Position numbers and translations under genes: made by a program. A stretch of 39,410 bases of DNA from an uncultured bacterium (GTDB taxonomy: Bacteria > Cyanobacteriota > Vampirovibrionia > Gastranaerophilales > Gastranaerophilaceae): contig USFB01000014.1 in NCBI GenBank assembly GCA_900553895.1, forward strand, positions 1 to 39,410, in the 5' to 3' direction. Shown here one piece after another: positions 23,948 to 32,742 of the stretch. The notes below the pieces were generated by a model. The model worked only from the letters and a program-made list of their open reading frames with translations. It had not been told where the DNA came from and ran no database searches. The first letter of the stretch is position 1. Each line of letters starts with the position of its first letter.

Positions 23948-25828
23948 ATGGCAAATTCATTTGAAGATGTTATTTCACAAATTAAAGACCGGCTGGATAT
24001 AGTAGATGTAGTTTCTCAATACGTTGTTCTAAAAAAAAGCGGAGCAAATTATTGGGGAATTTGTCCGTTTCATAACGACAAAAAACCTTCTATGTCAGTA
24101 AGTCCTTCTCGCGGAATTTTTAAATGTTTCTCTTGCGGTGCTGGCGGTGACGCATTAGCTTTTCTTGTAAAAATCCAAAACAGAGAATACAAAGACGTAA
24201 TAATGGAACTTGCCGACAAATATGGCATCGAACTTCCTAAAAAATACAGCGCATCTTCTGAAACAAAAAGTTTAAAAAAAGAAATGATAAAGGCATGCAC
24301 TAAGGCCGCTAAATTTTATCACATACAACTCAGAAGTGCCGATGACGCAAATAAAGCAATGACAGCTCTTCGCAAGCGTGATGTAGACGATAATATTATT
24401 GATAAATTTACTCTCGGTTGGGCACCTAACAAGTATGACACTTTATATAAAGAACTCAAAAAAGAATTCAAAGATGAGATTTTAGAAAAAGCCGGACTTA
24501 TTCTAAAATCCAATTCAGGCGGATATATCGACAGATTCAGAAATAGAATTATAATCCCTATTCAAAACGAAAATGGAGAATATGTTGCTTTTGGCGCACG
24601 TGCGGTTGACGAAGGACAAAATCCAAAATACTTAAATTCATCCGACTCCTTGATTTATAACAAAAGTAAACTTTTATTCGGTCTAAATTCTGCTCAAGAT
24701 ACGATTAAAGCAGAAGATGGCGTTGTAATTATGGAAGGTTATTTTGACGTAATTTCAGCACAAGCGCATGGTGTAGAAAACGCAGTTGCTTCTTGCGGTA
24801 CAGCCTTAACTCCAGACCACGTTAAATTATTATCAAGATACACAAAATCAAGAAGAATTTTTCTATCTTTTGATACCGATAAAGCCGGAGTCAACGCAAC
24901 GACAAAAGGAAGCAATGTTATCAAAGAAACCTTATCAACATTGGGCGATGTTAAGCAGTTTGACGAAAGCCATATCGCGTCTGCCGTTGACAACAAATAC
25001 GCTTGCGAAATACGTGTAGTTTCACCACCTCAAGGCAAAGATCCTGACGAATTTATACGTTCTATGGGCGGAGAGGCGTTTAAGGAATATATTAAAAACG
25101 CACCACTATTGATTGATTTTCTTTTAAACAATATTTTAAGAGAAAAAAATTCCGCACAAACTCCGCAAGAAAAAGCCGAATTAGTTGAAAAAATTATTGA
25201 AATATTAAAAGATGTTAATAACAAAATTATTCAATCCGAATATGTAAAAATGGTTTCTACAGTTTTGGAAATCGATGAAGAAGCCATTTTGAAAGAGCTT
25301 GCACGTCATGAAAGACAAGGTGCATTAATCGAAAGGAATTTGAATACAAAAAAAGTTGTAACAAATTCTTCACAATTCGAGATAAAAGCGCAAAAAAATT
25401 TATTGAGCGTTTTTTTAGCAAGTGACAGTTCGTTAACCTTCAACCAAATAAACGAAATGTTACCTGAAAATATCATCCAAGATGAAACGTTAATAATTGT
25501 AAAAAATACAATTGACAAATTGGCGTGTACAATAAATAATGTTAAGGAATTGACCAAAAGCTTATTTACTGAATTCATAGAGGATGAGAATTTGACCCAA
25601 ATAATTACAGACCTGGTCGAACTTTCGGAAGCCTTCAACGGACTTGAATCGGACGAATTTGAAGCAACTGTGAAGGAAAACATCATAAGACTAAAAAAAT
25701 GTTATCAGGAAAAAGATGCAGAAAAACTTCGTCAGCAATACAAACAGGTCAATGATGACGAAATAGAAGCCCTAAAAATTCAAATGCAGCTTAGAGATAA
25801 AATTAAATTAAGGACTGGAGATAAATAA
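23948..25828 (+). CDS. dnaG: DNA primase
   Basis: Makes RNA primers for DNA replication with the DnaB helicase. 626 residues. Zinc-binding domain: CPFHNDKKPS...FKCFSCGAGGD, with Cys39, His42, Cys60 and Cys63. Core: FTLGWAPNKYDTLYKEL, GYIDRFRNRIIIPIQNENGE and YVAFGARAV. TOPRIM: VVIMEGYFDVISAQAHG near residue 260 and FLSFDTDKAG near 305. About 190 residues at the C-terminus form the helicase-binding region. The stop abuts the rpoD ATG, an ancient pairing (dnaG-rpoD) also known from Firmicutes and others. It has an apparent leaderless promoter. Confidence 0.96.
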   Translation: MANSFEDVISQIKDRLDIVDVVSQYVVLKKSGANYWGICPFHNDKKPSMSVSPSRGIFKCFSCGAGGDALAFLVKIQNREYKDVIMELADKYGIELPKKYSASSETKSLKKEMIKACTKAAKFYHIQLRSADDANKAMTALRKRDVDDNIIDKFTLGWAPNKYDTLYKELKKEFKDEILEKAGLILKSNSGGYIDRFRNRIIIPIQNENGEYVAFGARAVDEGQNPKYLNSSDSLIYNKSKLLFGLNSAQDTIKAEDGVVIMEGYFDVISAQAHGVENAVASCGTALTPDHVKLLSRYTKSRRIFLSFDTDKAGVNATTKGSNVIKETLSTLGDVKQFDESHIASAVDNKYACEIRVVSPPQGKDPDEFIRSMGGEAFKEYIKNAPLLIDFLLNNILREKNSAQTPQEKAELVEKIIEILKDVNNKIIQSEYVKMVSTVLEIDEEAILKELARHERQGALIERNLNTKKVVTNSSQFEIKAQKNLLSVFLASDSSLTFNQINEMLPENIIQDETLIIVKNTIDKLACTINNVKELTKSLFTEFIEDENLTQIITDLVELSEAFNGLESDEFEATVKENIIRLKKCYQEKDAEKLRQQYKQVNDDEIEALKIQMQLRDKIKLRTGDK

Positions 25829-26911
25829 ATGACCCAAAAAAGAAACTCACATTCATCAGTAATCAGCGTAGAAGACGAAAACATGGATTTGTTAGACTAC
25901 GATTCTGAAAAAGAAGAAGATGATTACATTGAAACTGATTTAGGTACTGATAATATAGAAGATATTATTACTTCATCTAAACTAAGCGGTGTAAAAAACG
26001 ACGATTTTTACATGATGGACTCAGGCGATTCTCATCAAGAAGCAACCGAAACAGAAGTTCCAAAAGGAGTTGCTGTAGAAGACCCTGTAAGACTTTATTT
26101 AAGAGAAATCGGTCGTATCAAATTATTATCAACAAGCGAAGAAATCGAATTAGCACGTAAAATTATCCAAGGCGGAACGCCAGGTGCTATAGCTAAAAGA
26201 AAATTAGTTCAAGCAAACTTAAGATTAGTTGTAAGTATTGCTAAAAAATATGTTGGTCGTGGCATGCTTTTCTTAGACCTTATTCAAGAAGGTAACTTAG
26301 GTTTAATCAGAGCTGCTGAAAAATTTGACCACGAAAGAGGTTTTAAATTCTCAACTTATGCAACTTGGTGGATTAGACAAGCTATTACAAGAGCTATTGC
26401 AGACCAAGCAAGAACAATTCGTATACCTGTTCACATGGTTGAAACAATTAACAAACTTAAAAAAGTTACAAGAAGACTAGCTCAAGAACTTTCAAGAAAA
26501 CCAACCGAAGATGAGTTGGCAGCAGAAATGGGCGTTTCAATTTCTAAATTGAGAGAAATTGTTAAGATTGCTCAAGAACCGCTTTCTTTGGAAACTCCAA
26601 TCGGTAAAGAAGAAGATTCAAGATTAGGCGATTTTATCGAAGATAAAGAAGCTGACGCACCAATCAAAACAGTTGCTTCTGAACTTCTTAGAGAAGATTT
26701 GGCAGAAGTTCTTTGCACACTTTCTCCACGTGAAAGAGATGTATTGAGATTACGTTTCGGTATGGATGACGGACGTCAAAGAACATTGGAAGAAGTTGGT
26801 CAATTGTTCGGCGTAACTCGTGAACGTATCAGACAAATTGAAGCTAAGGCTTTAAGAAAATTACGTCACCCAAACCGTAGCAAACGATTGAGAGAATACG
26901 TAGAAAACTAG
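25829..26911 (+). CDS. rpoD: Primary RNA polymerase sigma factor (sigma-70, RpoD/SigA)
   Basis: Housekeeping sigma factor, 360 residues. The N-terminal ~80 residues are acidic and low in structure, in place of a full region 1.1. Region 1.2: DPVRLYLREIGRIKLLSTSE; region 2: RLVVSIAKKYVGRGMLFLDL, GNLGLIRAAEKFDHERGFKF and STYATWWIRQAITRAIADQA; region 3: IPVHMVETINKLKK and EEDSRLGDFIEDKEA; region 4: SPRERDVLRLRFGMDDG and VTRERIRQIEAKALRKLRHP. Its start follows the dnaG stop directly, with GGAG inside the dnaG end. Terminator at 26919-26957. Full set of regions indicates a group 1 sigma. Confidence 0.96.
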   Translation: MTQKRNSHSSVISVEDENMDLLDYDSEKEEDDYIETDLGTDNIEDIITSSKLSGVKNDDFYMMDSGDSHQEATETEVPKGVAVEDPVRLYLREIGRIKLLSTSEEIELARKIIQGGTPGAIAKRKLVQANLRLVVSIAKKYVGRGMLFLDLIQEGNLGLIRAAEKFDHERGFKFSTYATWWIRQAITRAIADQARTIRIPVHMVETINKLKKVTRRLAQELSRKPTEDELAAEMGVSISKLREIVKIAQEPLSLETPIGKEEDSRLGDFIEDKEADAPIKTVASELLREDLAEVLCTLSPRERDVLRLRFGMDDGRQRTLEEVGQLFGVTRERIRQIEAKALRKLRHPNRSKRLREYVEN

Positions 26912-26918
26912 GAATTAA

Positions 26919-26957
26919 AAACGGACAATTGAAAAAATTCAATTGTCCGTTTCTTTT
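26919..26957 (+). terminator. Intrinsic terminator after rpoD
   Basis: A perfect 15-bp stem: AAACGGACAATTGAA (26919-26933), loop AAAA, and its complement (26938-26952), followed by CTTTT. It starts eight bases after the rpoD stop. Confidence 0.85.
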
Positions 26958-26965
26958 AAGATAAA

Positions 26966-27095
26966 ATATCACCCTCATCAGAGCTCCGCTCAGCTTCTCC
27001 CCTCAAGGGAGAAGCCGTTACTTGCGCTAATTTGGTGTATTTACCGCTTCTCCCTTGAGGGGAGAAGCTGCCCGGAGGGCTGATGAGGGTGATAT
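26966..27095. mobile_element. 130-bp palindromic MITE-like element
   Basis: Outer arms of 16 bases (26966-26981 and 27080-27095) and inner arms of 24 bases (26992-27015 and 27046-27069) are perfect reverse complements; the short stretch between them is only partly paired. Each inner arm also folds on itself, CTTCTCCC with GGGAGAAG. The centre (27016-27045) has no ORF. It is GC-rich relative to its surroundings and lies between the rpoD terminator and the end of cheA. It is likely a non-autonomous repeat element; no transposase is in the window. Confidence 0.75.
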
Positions 27096-27110
27096 AAACT
27101 TAACAAAATA

Positions 27111-27173
27111 GTAAATGATGCAATTTTTTGCACCAATAACTACCTTTTTTCAATTGAGGAAAGCATCATTTAC
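27111..27173 (-). terminator. Inverted repeat downstream of cheA
   Basis: Perfect 11-base arms GTAAATGATGC (27111-27121) and GCATCATTTAC (27163-27173), separated by 41 bases, start just after the cheA stop on the minus strand. On that strand the right-hand arm is followed by a short T-rich stretch. It probably serves as a 3'-end structure or weak terminator for the MCP-cheA transcript. The interior has the motif TGCAATTTTTTGCA, also found (reverse complemented) at about 18217. Confidence 0.4.
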
Positions 27174-27175
27174 CT

Positions 27176-30151
27176 TTAAATATGAAACTTTGTAATTATT
27201 TTTTTAATCTGATTTGCAAATTCAATCTGATTAAAGTCATCCTTTTGCATATAGTACTCAATCTTATGCGGATATAATTTTTGCATCGCCGTTTTTTCCG
27301 GCAAAGAACTCATAACAATTACCGGAATATCTGCATACATTTCGTCACTCTTAAGCCGTGAAACAAATTCGTAACCGTCAATCTTCGGCATATTCAAATC
27401 AGTTATAATCAAGTCATAATGATTAATTTTCAATTTAACAAGTGCTTCTTCTACATCCAAAACCGTATCAACCGTATAGCCTATGTTCAGAAGAATGTTC
27501 TTAATCATGGTTCTTGTTGTAATAGAATCATCCACGATAAGAATACGTTTATAAGACATCAAATCACTTGGAATAAGTTTAGGTTCCTGATTTGAGTTAA
27601 TCGCCTTATTGAAATCATAATGCAAAATATCCTGCATGTTTAAAATCAAGCACAACTCGCCTGACGCAAGATTTGTAATTCCTGAAATATTTTTAACTTT
27701 ATATAATGGCGGTGACAATTTTTTCTGCAAAATGTCTTGGTCGCCCAAAAGCTTGTCAACAACAAGTCCAATAGTTTTTTCATCTGATTCTATAATAAGA
27801 ATTGTTTCTTTTTCGCCTCTTGGCAAAGCCTTAAGTTTCAGAATATCAGACAAATAATAAAGCGGAATAATCTTGTTATTATAAATAATCGAGCGCGCAC
27901 CGTTATTAGTCTTGATTTCGTTTTGGTTTTTCAAAATAAAAGTTGTAATAACCTGAATCGGGATTGCAAAAGTTTGTTCGGAAATCTTAACCAAGAAAAC
28001 TCTAAGCGTCGTAAGAGTTACAGGGATTTCAATACGAACACAACTGCCTTTTCCGAATTCAGAAATAACTTTCACTTTACCGTTAAGTTGTGAAATCTTC
28101 GTTTTAACAACATCAAGCCCAATTCCACGTCCTGAAATACTTGTAATAGAATCACCCGTTGTAAATCCCGGCCAGAAAATAATGTTCATGATTGATTCAT
28201 CCGTCATAGAATCAATATCTTCTTGAGTTAAAAATCCTCTTGAAACTGCTCTGTCCTTGATTTTTTGAAGGTTAAAACCTTGTCCGTCGTCTGCTACTTC
28301 AATAATTACTTTATTATCATCCTGTTTTGCAGATAAAAGAATTCTGCCAACAGGGTTTTTACCATTTGCAATTCTTTCGTCTCTTGTTTCGATGCCGTGG
28401 TCAATCGCATTTCTTAAGATATGAATAAGCGGAGTTTTGATTTCTTCAATGATTTTTTTGTCGGCACAAGTATCTTTACCTTCGATTTCGAAATCAATAT
28501 CCTTGCCTTTCTCGTTCGCAATATCACGAACCATTCTTGAAAAAGAATTAAATACAGTGGAAATCGGTAACACGCGAATATTTTTAACCATTGATTCCAT
28601 CTCATCAATGATTAAACGCATTTTCATATCATCTTCTTTTGAAGTTCTATACAAAGAATTCAGGTCATAAATTGTTCTTGAAACATTTTGAGTAATATCA
28701 GAAAGAAGCGAGAAAACCTGTTTTACAAACGCACTTGTATACTGTTCAGAAGAGCCTGATTGCAAATATTTGCGGTTATAGTACCTCAAATAGTTTGAAG
28801 TTTTCAATAAATCTTTTTGGCAATTTTCGTTCACGTTTTTAATATTGTCGATTTTTTCAAGATTTTTTTCTGTTTTAATCTTCGTAATAATCAATTCGCC
28901 AAGCTGATTAACAAGCGTATCAAGCTTTTGAGCGTTCACATGAAGCGTTTTGATTTCTGTTGAAGAAGCAGAATTATTTCCGCCTGTTGAAGTCTGAGTC
29001 GAAAGAGTCTTGATTTCGACAACATCGGTATCTTTTTTGTAATTCAATTCCAACAATTGTTTCATAATTTCTAACTGCTGTACAATCAAATCACTATCTA
29101 TACTTTCATTTGGTGAAGCACAATATTCCACCGCACTCTTTAAAGTCATCATCATCTGTTCTTCCAATTGAACAGAATTATCCATAATGAAATCCAATAT
29201 CTCAATTATCATATTAATGATTTCTAAAACATTGTTATCATCAATGTTTTCTTTGAGTTTTAGGATGTCTTCTTTAATTTCTTTAGTGTAAACACTACTG
29301 TCTTGAAGCATTGTAATTTTTTCTGCAACCTCGAAGAAAGTAAGCCCCGAACCTTCAGTTTCTATGCAAGAAGTGGAAAACTTCGCAACAGCAGAACTCA
29401 ATTCATTACGAAGTTCCAAGATTTCGCTAATAGTAAGCGTGTTTGTTGCATTCATTACAAAATCAATTTTCGTAATAATATTTTCTAAAGAACTTTTAAC
29501 CTCGTATAAATCAGTATCTTTGAAAAATGCATAAATCTTTTGAACTTCTTCTTCCAAAAGAACTATGTCTTGTGATTCTTCTTCCGGCACAATACTGTCA
29601 ATGATTTCAAAGCAATTGTTGAACGCAAGATTAATCACTTCTTGGTTTTTGATTAATTTTTGATTTTTTGAATTATCGTTCTCTTGAACAGGTTCTTGAA
29701 CATCTGCTATCGAAATATTTTGCACTTCGGCATTGTTTTCACCGGATAATTGTTCCAATGCTGAAATTGTTGTTGTATAACTATCATCTATAATTTCACG
29801 GTTATTTTTGATAGATTCCTGTAAAAACTTTGCAACAACTTCCAAAGAACTGATAAGCATTTTTAGAATATCAGCAGTAAGATGAAGCTTATTACTGTTT
29901 ACATTATCAAAAATATCTTCCATTTTGTGCAGAATCATTTGGATATTATTGTATCCAATCATTCTAACTGCACCTTTAAGGCTATGCAAATCTCTATAAA
30001 CACAGCCCGTCAGTTCTTTATTTGCAGGAGTGCCTTCAAGAGAAAAAAGGTTGTTGAAAAGTCTTTCCAAAATCTCATCAGATTCTGAACGGAAAATTTC
30101 CATAACCTCTTTGCTATTTTGATTGTTGTTTTCGTTATCCAAAAAATCCAA
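27176..30151 (-). CDS. cheA: Chemotaxis-type hybrid histidine kinase (HPt, dimerisation, HATPase, CheW-like, receiver)
   Basis: A protein of 991 residues, longer than standard CheA (~650). HPt domain: LHSLKGAVRMIGY, phosphorylated His56. A linker of about 300 residues, rich in helices, follows and may hold a second, degenerate HPt. Dimerisation domain begins near 405 (VNAQKLDTLVNQLGELIITK). ATPase boxes: HILRNAIDHGIETRDERI (~580), EVADDGQGFN and ISGRGIGLDVVKTKI. CheW-like domain ~715-850; C-terminal receiver RILIVDDSITTRTMIKNIL with phospho-Asp in LIITDLNMPKIDG (~913). Start is TTG at 30149-30151 with AGGGAA upstream; a later ATG (MEIFRSESDE) is an alternative. It lies nine bases after the MCP gene. 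Soluble, polar-array-associated in known systems. Confidence 0.92.
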   Translation of the reverse strand: MDFLDNENNNQNSKEVMEIFRSESDEILERLFNNLFSLEGTPANKELTGCVYRDLHSLKGAVRMIGYNNIQMILHKMEDIFDNVNSNKLHLTADILKMLISSLEVVAKFLQESIKNNREIIDDSYTTTISALEQLSGENNAEVQNISIADVQEPVQENDNSKNQKLIKNQEVINLAFNNCFEIIDSIVPEEESQDIVLLEEEVQKIYAFFKDTDLYEVKSSLENIITKIDFVMNATNTLTISEILELRNELSSAVAKFSTSCIETEGSGLTFFEVAEKITMLQDSSVYTKEIKEDILKLKENIDDNNVLEIINMIIEILDFIMDNSVQLEEQMMMTLKSAVEYCASPNESIDSDLIVQQLEIMKQLLELNYKKDTDVVEIKTLSTQTSTGGNNSASSTEIKTLHVNAQKLDTLVNQLGELIITKIKTEKNLEKIDNIKNVNENCQKDLLKTSNYLRYYNRKYLQSGSSEQYTSAFVKQVFSLLSDITQNVSRTIYDLNSLYRTSKEDDMKMRLIIDEMESMVKNIRVLPISTVFNSFSRMVRDIANEKGKDIDFEIEGKDTCADKKIIEEIKTPLIHILRNAIDHGIETRDERIANGKNPVGRILLSAKQDDNKVIIEVADDGQGFNLQKIKDRAVSRGFLTQEDIDSMTDESIMNIIFWPGFTTGDSITSISGRGIGLDVVKTKISQLNGKVKVISEFGKGSCVRIEIPVTLTTLRVFLVKISEQTFAIPIQVITTFILKNQNEIKTNNGARSIIYNNKIIPLYYLSDILKLKALPRGEKETILIIESDEKTIGLVVDKLLGDQDILQKKLSPPLYKVKNISGITNLASGELCLILNMQDILHYDFNKAINSNQEPKLIPSDLMSYKRILIVDDSITTRTMIKNILLNIGYTVDTVLDVEEALVKLKINHYDLIITDLNMPKIDGYEFVSRLKSDEMYADIPVIVMSSLPEKTAMQKLYPHKIEYYMQKDDFNQIEFANQIKKIITKFHI

Positions 30152-30160
30152 TTTTATTCC

Positions 30161-31207
30161 CTAGCCTTCTATTGCAGAATTTTTGATATTGTTAGATAAA
30201 CTGTTTAGCTTAGACACTTTATCAGCACTTAAACTGATTGTTTGAGAAAGAGTTTCAGCAATACTAGAATTTTCTTCATCAATAATATTCAAGCGTTCAA
30301 TGATATCATTTTGCTTTTTAGCGTTTTGGTTCAAAGTGTCTAATGAATCCAAGATTTCCTTAATCTGTTTCAACAAGTTTTCTGAGCCGGAAGAAAGCGT
30401 GTTGATATCTTTAACAACAGCTTCAATTTCTTTTGAACCTTCTTCTGTCGCCATAACCGTTGAATTAGTTGTGTATTGGATATTGCTTGTAAGTGAAGTA
30501 ATTTTTGTAATTGCTTGTTTTGATTCATCGGCAAGCTTACGGATTTCACCTGCAACAACCGCGAAACCTTTACCGTGTTCACCGGCTCTAGCTGCTTCTA
30601 CCGCTGCGTTAAGCGCAAGCATATTTGTTTGTTCTGCAATATCGTCTACAACACTGATTGTATTACCGATTTGTTGAGAGTGTTCAGAAAGTTCCAAAAT
30701 TAATTCTGCAATCATTTGGATTTTTTGTCTTAGAACAAGCATTTTATCCGCGTTAGAAGAAATTGCGTCATGTTCTTTTTCTGAAAAACTGATTGATTGG
30801 CTTACTTGTTTTTCAGTGTTTTTAGAAGTTGTAACGGAATCTTCAGAAAGCGTTCTGAGTTTTTCTACAAGAGAAGAAATATTTTTTGAATTTGTTGCTA
30901 AAGCGTCAAAATTCTTCTTCTGTTCGTTCAAGCTTTCCATGATATCAGTTGTTGTTTCTGATAAATAGCTTGACTGAGTAGTCAAAGATTGCTTAATGGC
31001 TTTTGAAATCCATTGTTTTGTAATCAAATGAACAACAGTTCTCAGTACAATAATCATTGCCAGAAACACGAATGTATCATAAGGCGCAATGTTTTTGATT
31101 TTTGCAAAGAATAAAAATATAATACAAATTGCTGTGAAAACGAATACGTCAATCATACATTTGATATTGAATTTTTGTTTTAATTCAAAATTTTGAACTT
31201 CAGCCAC
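30161..31207 (-). CDS. Methyl-accepting chemotaxis-like protein without a periplasmic sensor domain
   Basis: A protein of 348 residues with GTG start (31205-31207) after GGAGAGA. Two hydrophobic helices at about 18-36 and 42-60 are separated by only a few residues, so there is no extracytoplasmic ligand-binding domain. The rest is the cytoplasmic coiled-coil signalling domain with the highly conserved hairpin NMLALNAAVEAARAGEHGKG and FAVVAGEIRKLADES. Any signal must be sensed in or through the membrane, in the cytoplasm or by a partner protein. No HAMP domain is apparent. It is transcribed with the downstream CheA hybrid and divergently from the REC-GGDEF gene. Confidence 0.93.
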   Translation of the reverse strand: MAEVQNFELKQKFNIKCMIDVFVFTAICIIFLFFAKIKNIAPYDTFVFLAMIIVLRTVVHLITKQWISKAIKQSLTTQSSYLSETTTDIMESLNEQKKNFDALATNSKNISSLVEKLRTLSEDSVTTSKNTEKQVSQSISFSEKEHDAISSNADKMLVLRQKIQMIAELILELSEHSQQIGNTISVVDDIAEQTNMLALNAAVEAARAGEHGKGFAVVAGEIRKLADESKQAITKITSLTSNIQYTTNSTVMATEEGSKEIEAVVKDINTLSSGSENLLKQIKEILDSLDTLNQNAKKQNDIIERLNIIDEENSSIAETLSQTISLSADKVSKLNSLSNNIKNSAIEG

Positions 31208-31287
31208 TTTATCTCTCCTATATAGTTTTTTTTAAAAATTTATTATATAATCATTTTATACTAAAATCGTGAAAATTGGAATATTTT
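31208..31287. promoter_or_regulatory. Divergent promoter region between the MCP and REC-GGDEF genes
   Basis: Eighty AT-rich bases. Minus strand: TATAAT-like boxes around 31242-31251 and the MCP ribosome-binding site GGAGAGA. Plus strand: TATACT (31257-31262) or TAAAAT (31262-31267) followed after about 20 bases by the REC-GGDEF ATG at 31288, with TTGGAA upstream of it. The divergent layout suggests that both halves of the chemosensory cluster share control. Confidence 0.45.
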
Positions 31288-32742
31288 ATGGCAGTAAAAG
31301 TTTTATTGGTAGAAGATAGCGAAACACAATTAAAGTTTTTGAGAGATGGCTTGGCACAAAACGGTTTTGAGGTCGAGACCGCCATGAACGGTGCCGAAGC
31401 TTACAAAAAATTATTTGAATATGTTCCGGATATTGTTGTTTCAGATATCATGATGCCTGTAATCGACGGCTATCAATTATGCAGAATGATTAAAAATATT
31501 GATGAAACCAAAAAAATTCCTGTAATCCTACTAACGGTTTTAGATAAGAAAATTGATAGTTTTTGGGGTAAAAAAGCCGGTGCGCAATTGTTTTTATCTA
31601 AAACAATTGATATGAATGAACTTGTTAGAAACATTAATGCGACTCTTAGAAGATATCCATTGACAGATGAGTATAAAGCTAATATTGCTCTAAAAGCAAA
31701 CAGTGATAATTCGGCACAAACTCGATTAAATAATATTTTGAACGATTTATTGCTTAAATCGGTTTTTGCAAATGAATTTAGAAATTTAAGCGACTTTTTG
31801 AATTATGAAAGAATTTTGGTAGAAAAATTATTTTCTCTTATGAGTTCTTTCGTTGAATATAGTGTTGCAGGCGTATTTTTTGCTTCACCTGATGATTATG
31901 CAGAAAATATTTTGTATCTTGATACATTAGGCAGAAATATTAATAAGAGTGTACTTTCTGATGTTCAATATGATTTCTTTAAGAAAATGGAAGAATTTAA
32001 ATCTCTAAAAGATACTAAGTTTGAAGTCGTTAGAATTCTTTTGGGTAAAGAGCTTGATTACAAATTTTCGGACTTGAAATCAAAAATCATAATTCCGTTA
32101 ATATTTGATAAAAAACTTATCGGCGGAATTTGTTTCTACACGCGTCAGAATATGGATTACGCATCTTTTAGGTATTTTGATATTATGATTAGCGAACTTC
32201 TTGCTATATTCAAAATGAAATACCAATATACCGAAAAAGAATTTATGTCAGTTCTTGACGGGCTTACGGGTTTATATAACAGACGCCAGTTTGAAATCGG
32301 TTTGGAACAAGAATACAACCGTACAAAACGCCATCCGTCAGACTTTAGTCTTGCAATTTTAGATATTGATTTCTTTAAAAAGGTTAATGATACTTACGGT
32401 CATCAATACGGTGATTATGTTCTAAAAACGGTTGCAAATCTTATGAAGCAAGCTTTTCGCAAAACAGATTTACTGTATAGATATGGCGGTGAAGAACTAA
32501 TCATGATTATGCCTGAAACTAATATTGAAGGTGCGATTATTCCGGTACAACGTTTAAGACGTATGATAGAAGAGTATGACTTTGACTATAACGGAGTAAA
32601 AACAAAGGTCACGGCAAGTATCGGTTTAACAATGAATTATCCGGAATTCAATTCACCTGCCGAACTTTTGAAATCAGCAGATGAAGCTTTATACAAAGCT
32701 AAAGAGAGCGGAAGAAACAGAGTAGTTTTGCATGAACAATAA
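31288..32742 (+). CDS. Response regulator with diguanylate cyclase output (REC-GAF-like-GGDEF)
   Basis: A protein of about 484 residues. N-terminal receiver MAVKVLLVEDSETQ...VVSDIMMPVIDGYQ with phospho-Asp53 and the usual Thr/Ser and Lys (LTVLD, LSKTID). Residues about 130-315 form a GAF-like region. C-terminal GGDEF: DGLTGLYNRRQFE, LAILDIDFFKKVNDTYGHQY, active-site YGGEELIMIMPE (~400) with the inhibitory RxxD site (RKTD) five residues before it, then TASIGLT. It is therefore likely an active diguanylate cyclase making c-di-GMP, fed by CheA phosphate. ATG at 31288 is preferred over TTG at 31276 because the receiver begins there. Overlaps the tandem CheW gene by eleven bases. Confidence 0.93.
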   Translation: MAVKVLLVEDSETQLKFLRDGLAQNGFEVETAMNGAEAYKKLFEYVPDIVVSDIMMPVIDGYQLCRMIKNIDETKKIPVILLTVLDKKIDSFWGKKAGAQLFLSKTIDMNELVRNINATLRRYPLTDEYKANIALKANSDNSAQTRLNNILNDLLLKSVFANEFRNLSDFLNYERILVEKLFSLMSSFVEYSVAGVFFASPDDYAENILYLDTLGRNINKSVLSDVQYDFFKKMEEFKSLKDTKFEVVRILLGKELDYKFSDLKSKIIIPLIFDKKLIGGICFYTRQNMDYASFRYFDIMISELLAIFKMKYQYTEKEFMSVLDGLTGLYNRRQFEIGLEQEYNRTKRHPSDFSLAILDIDFFKKVNDTYGHQYGDYVLKTVANLMKQAFRKTDLLYRYGGEELIMIMPETNIEGAIIPVQRLRRMIEEYDFDYNGVKTKVTASIGLTMNYPEFNSPAELLKSADEALYKAKESGRNRVVLHEQ

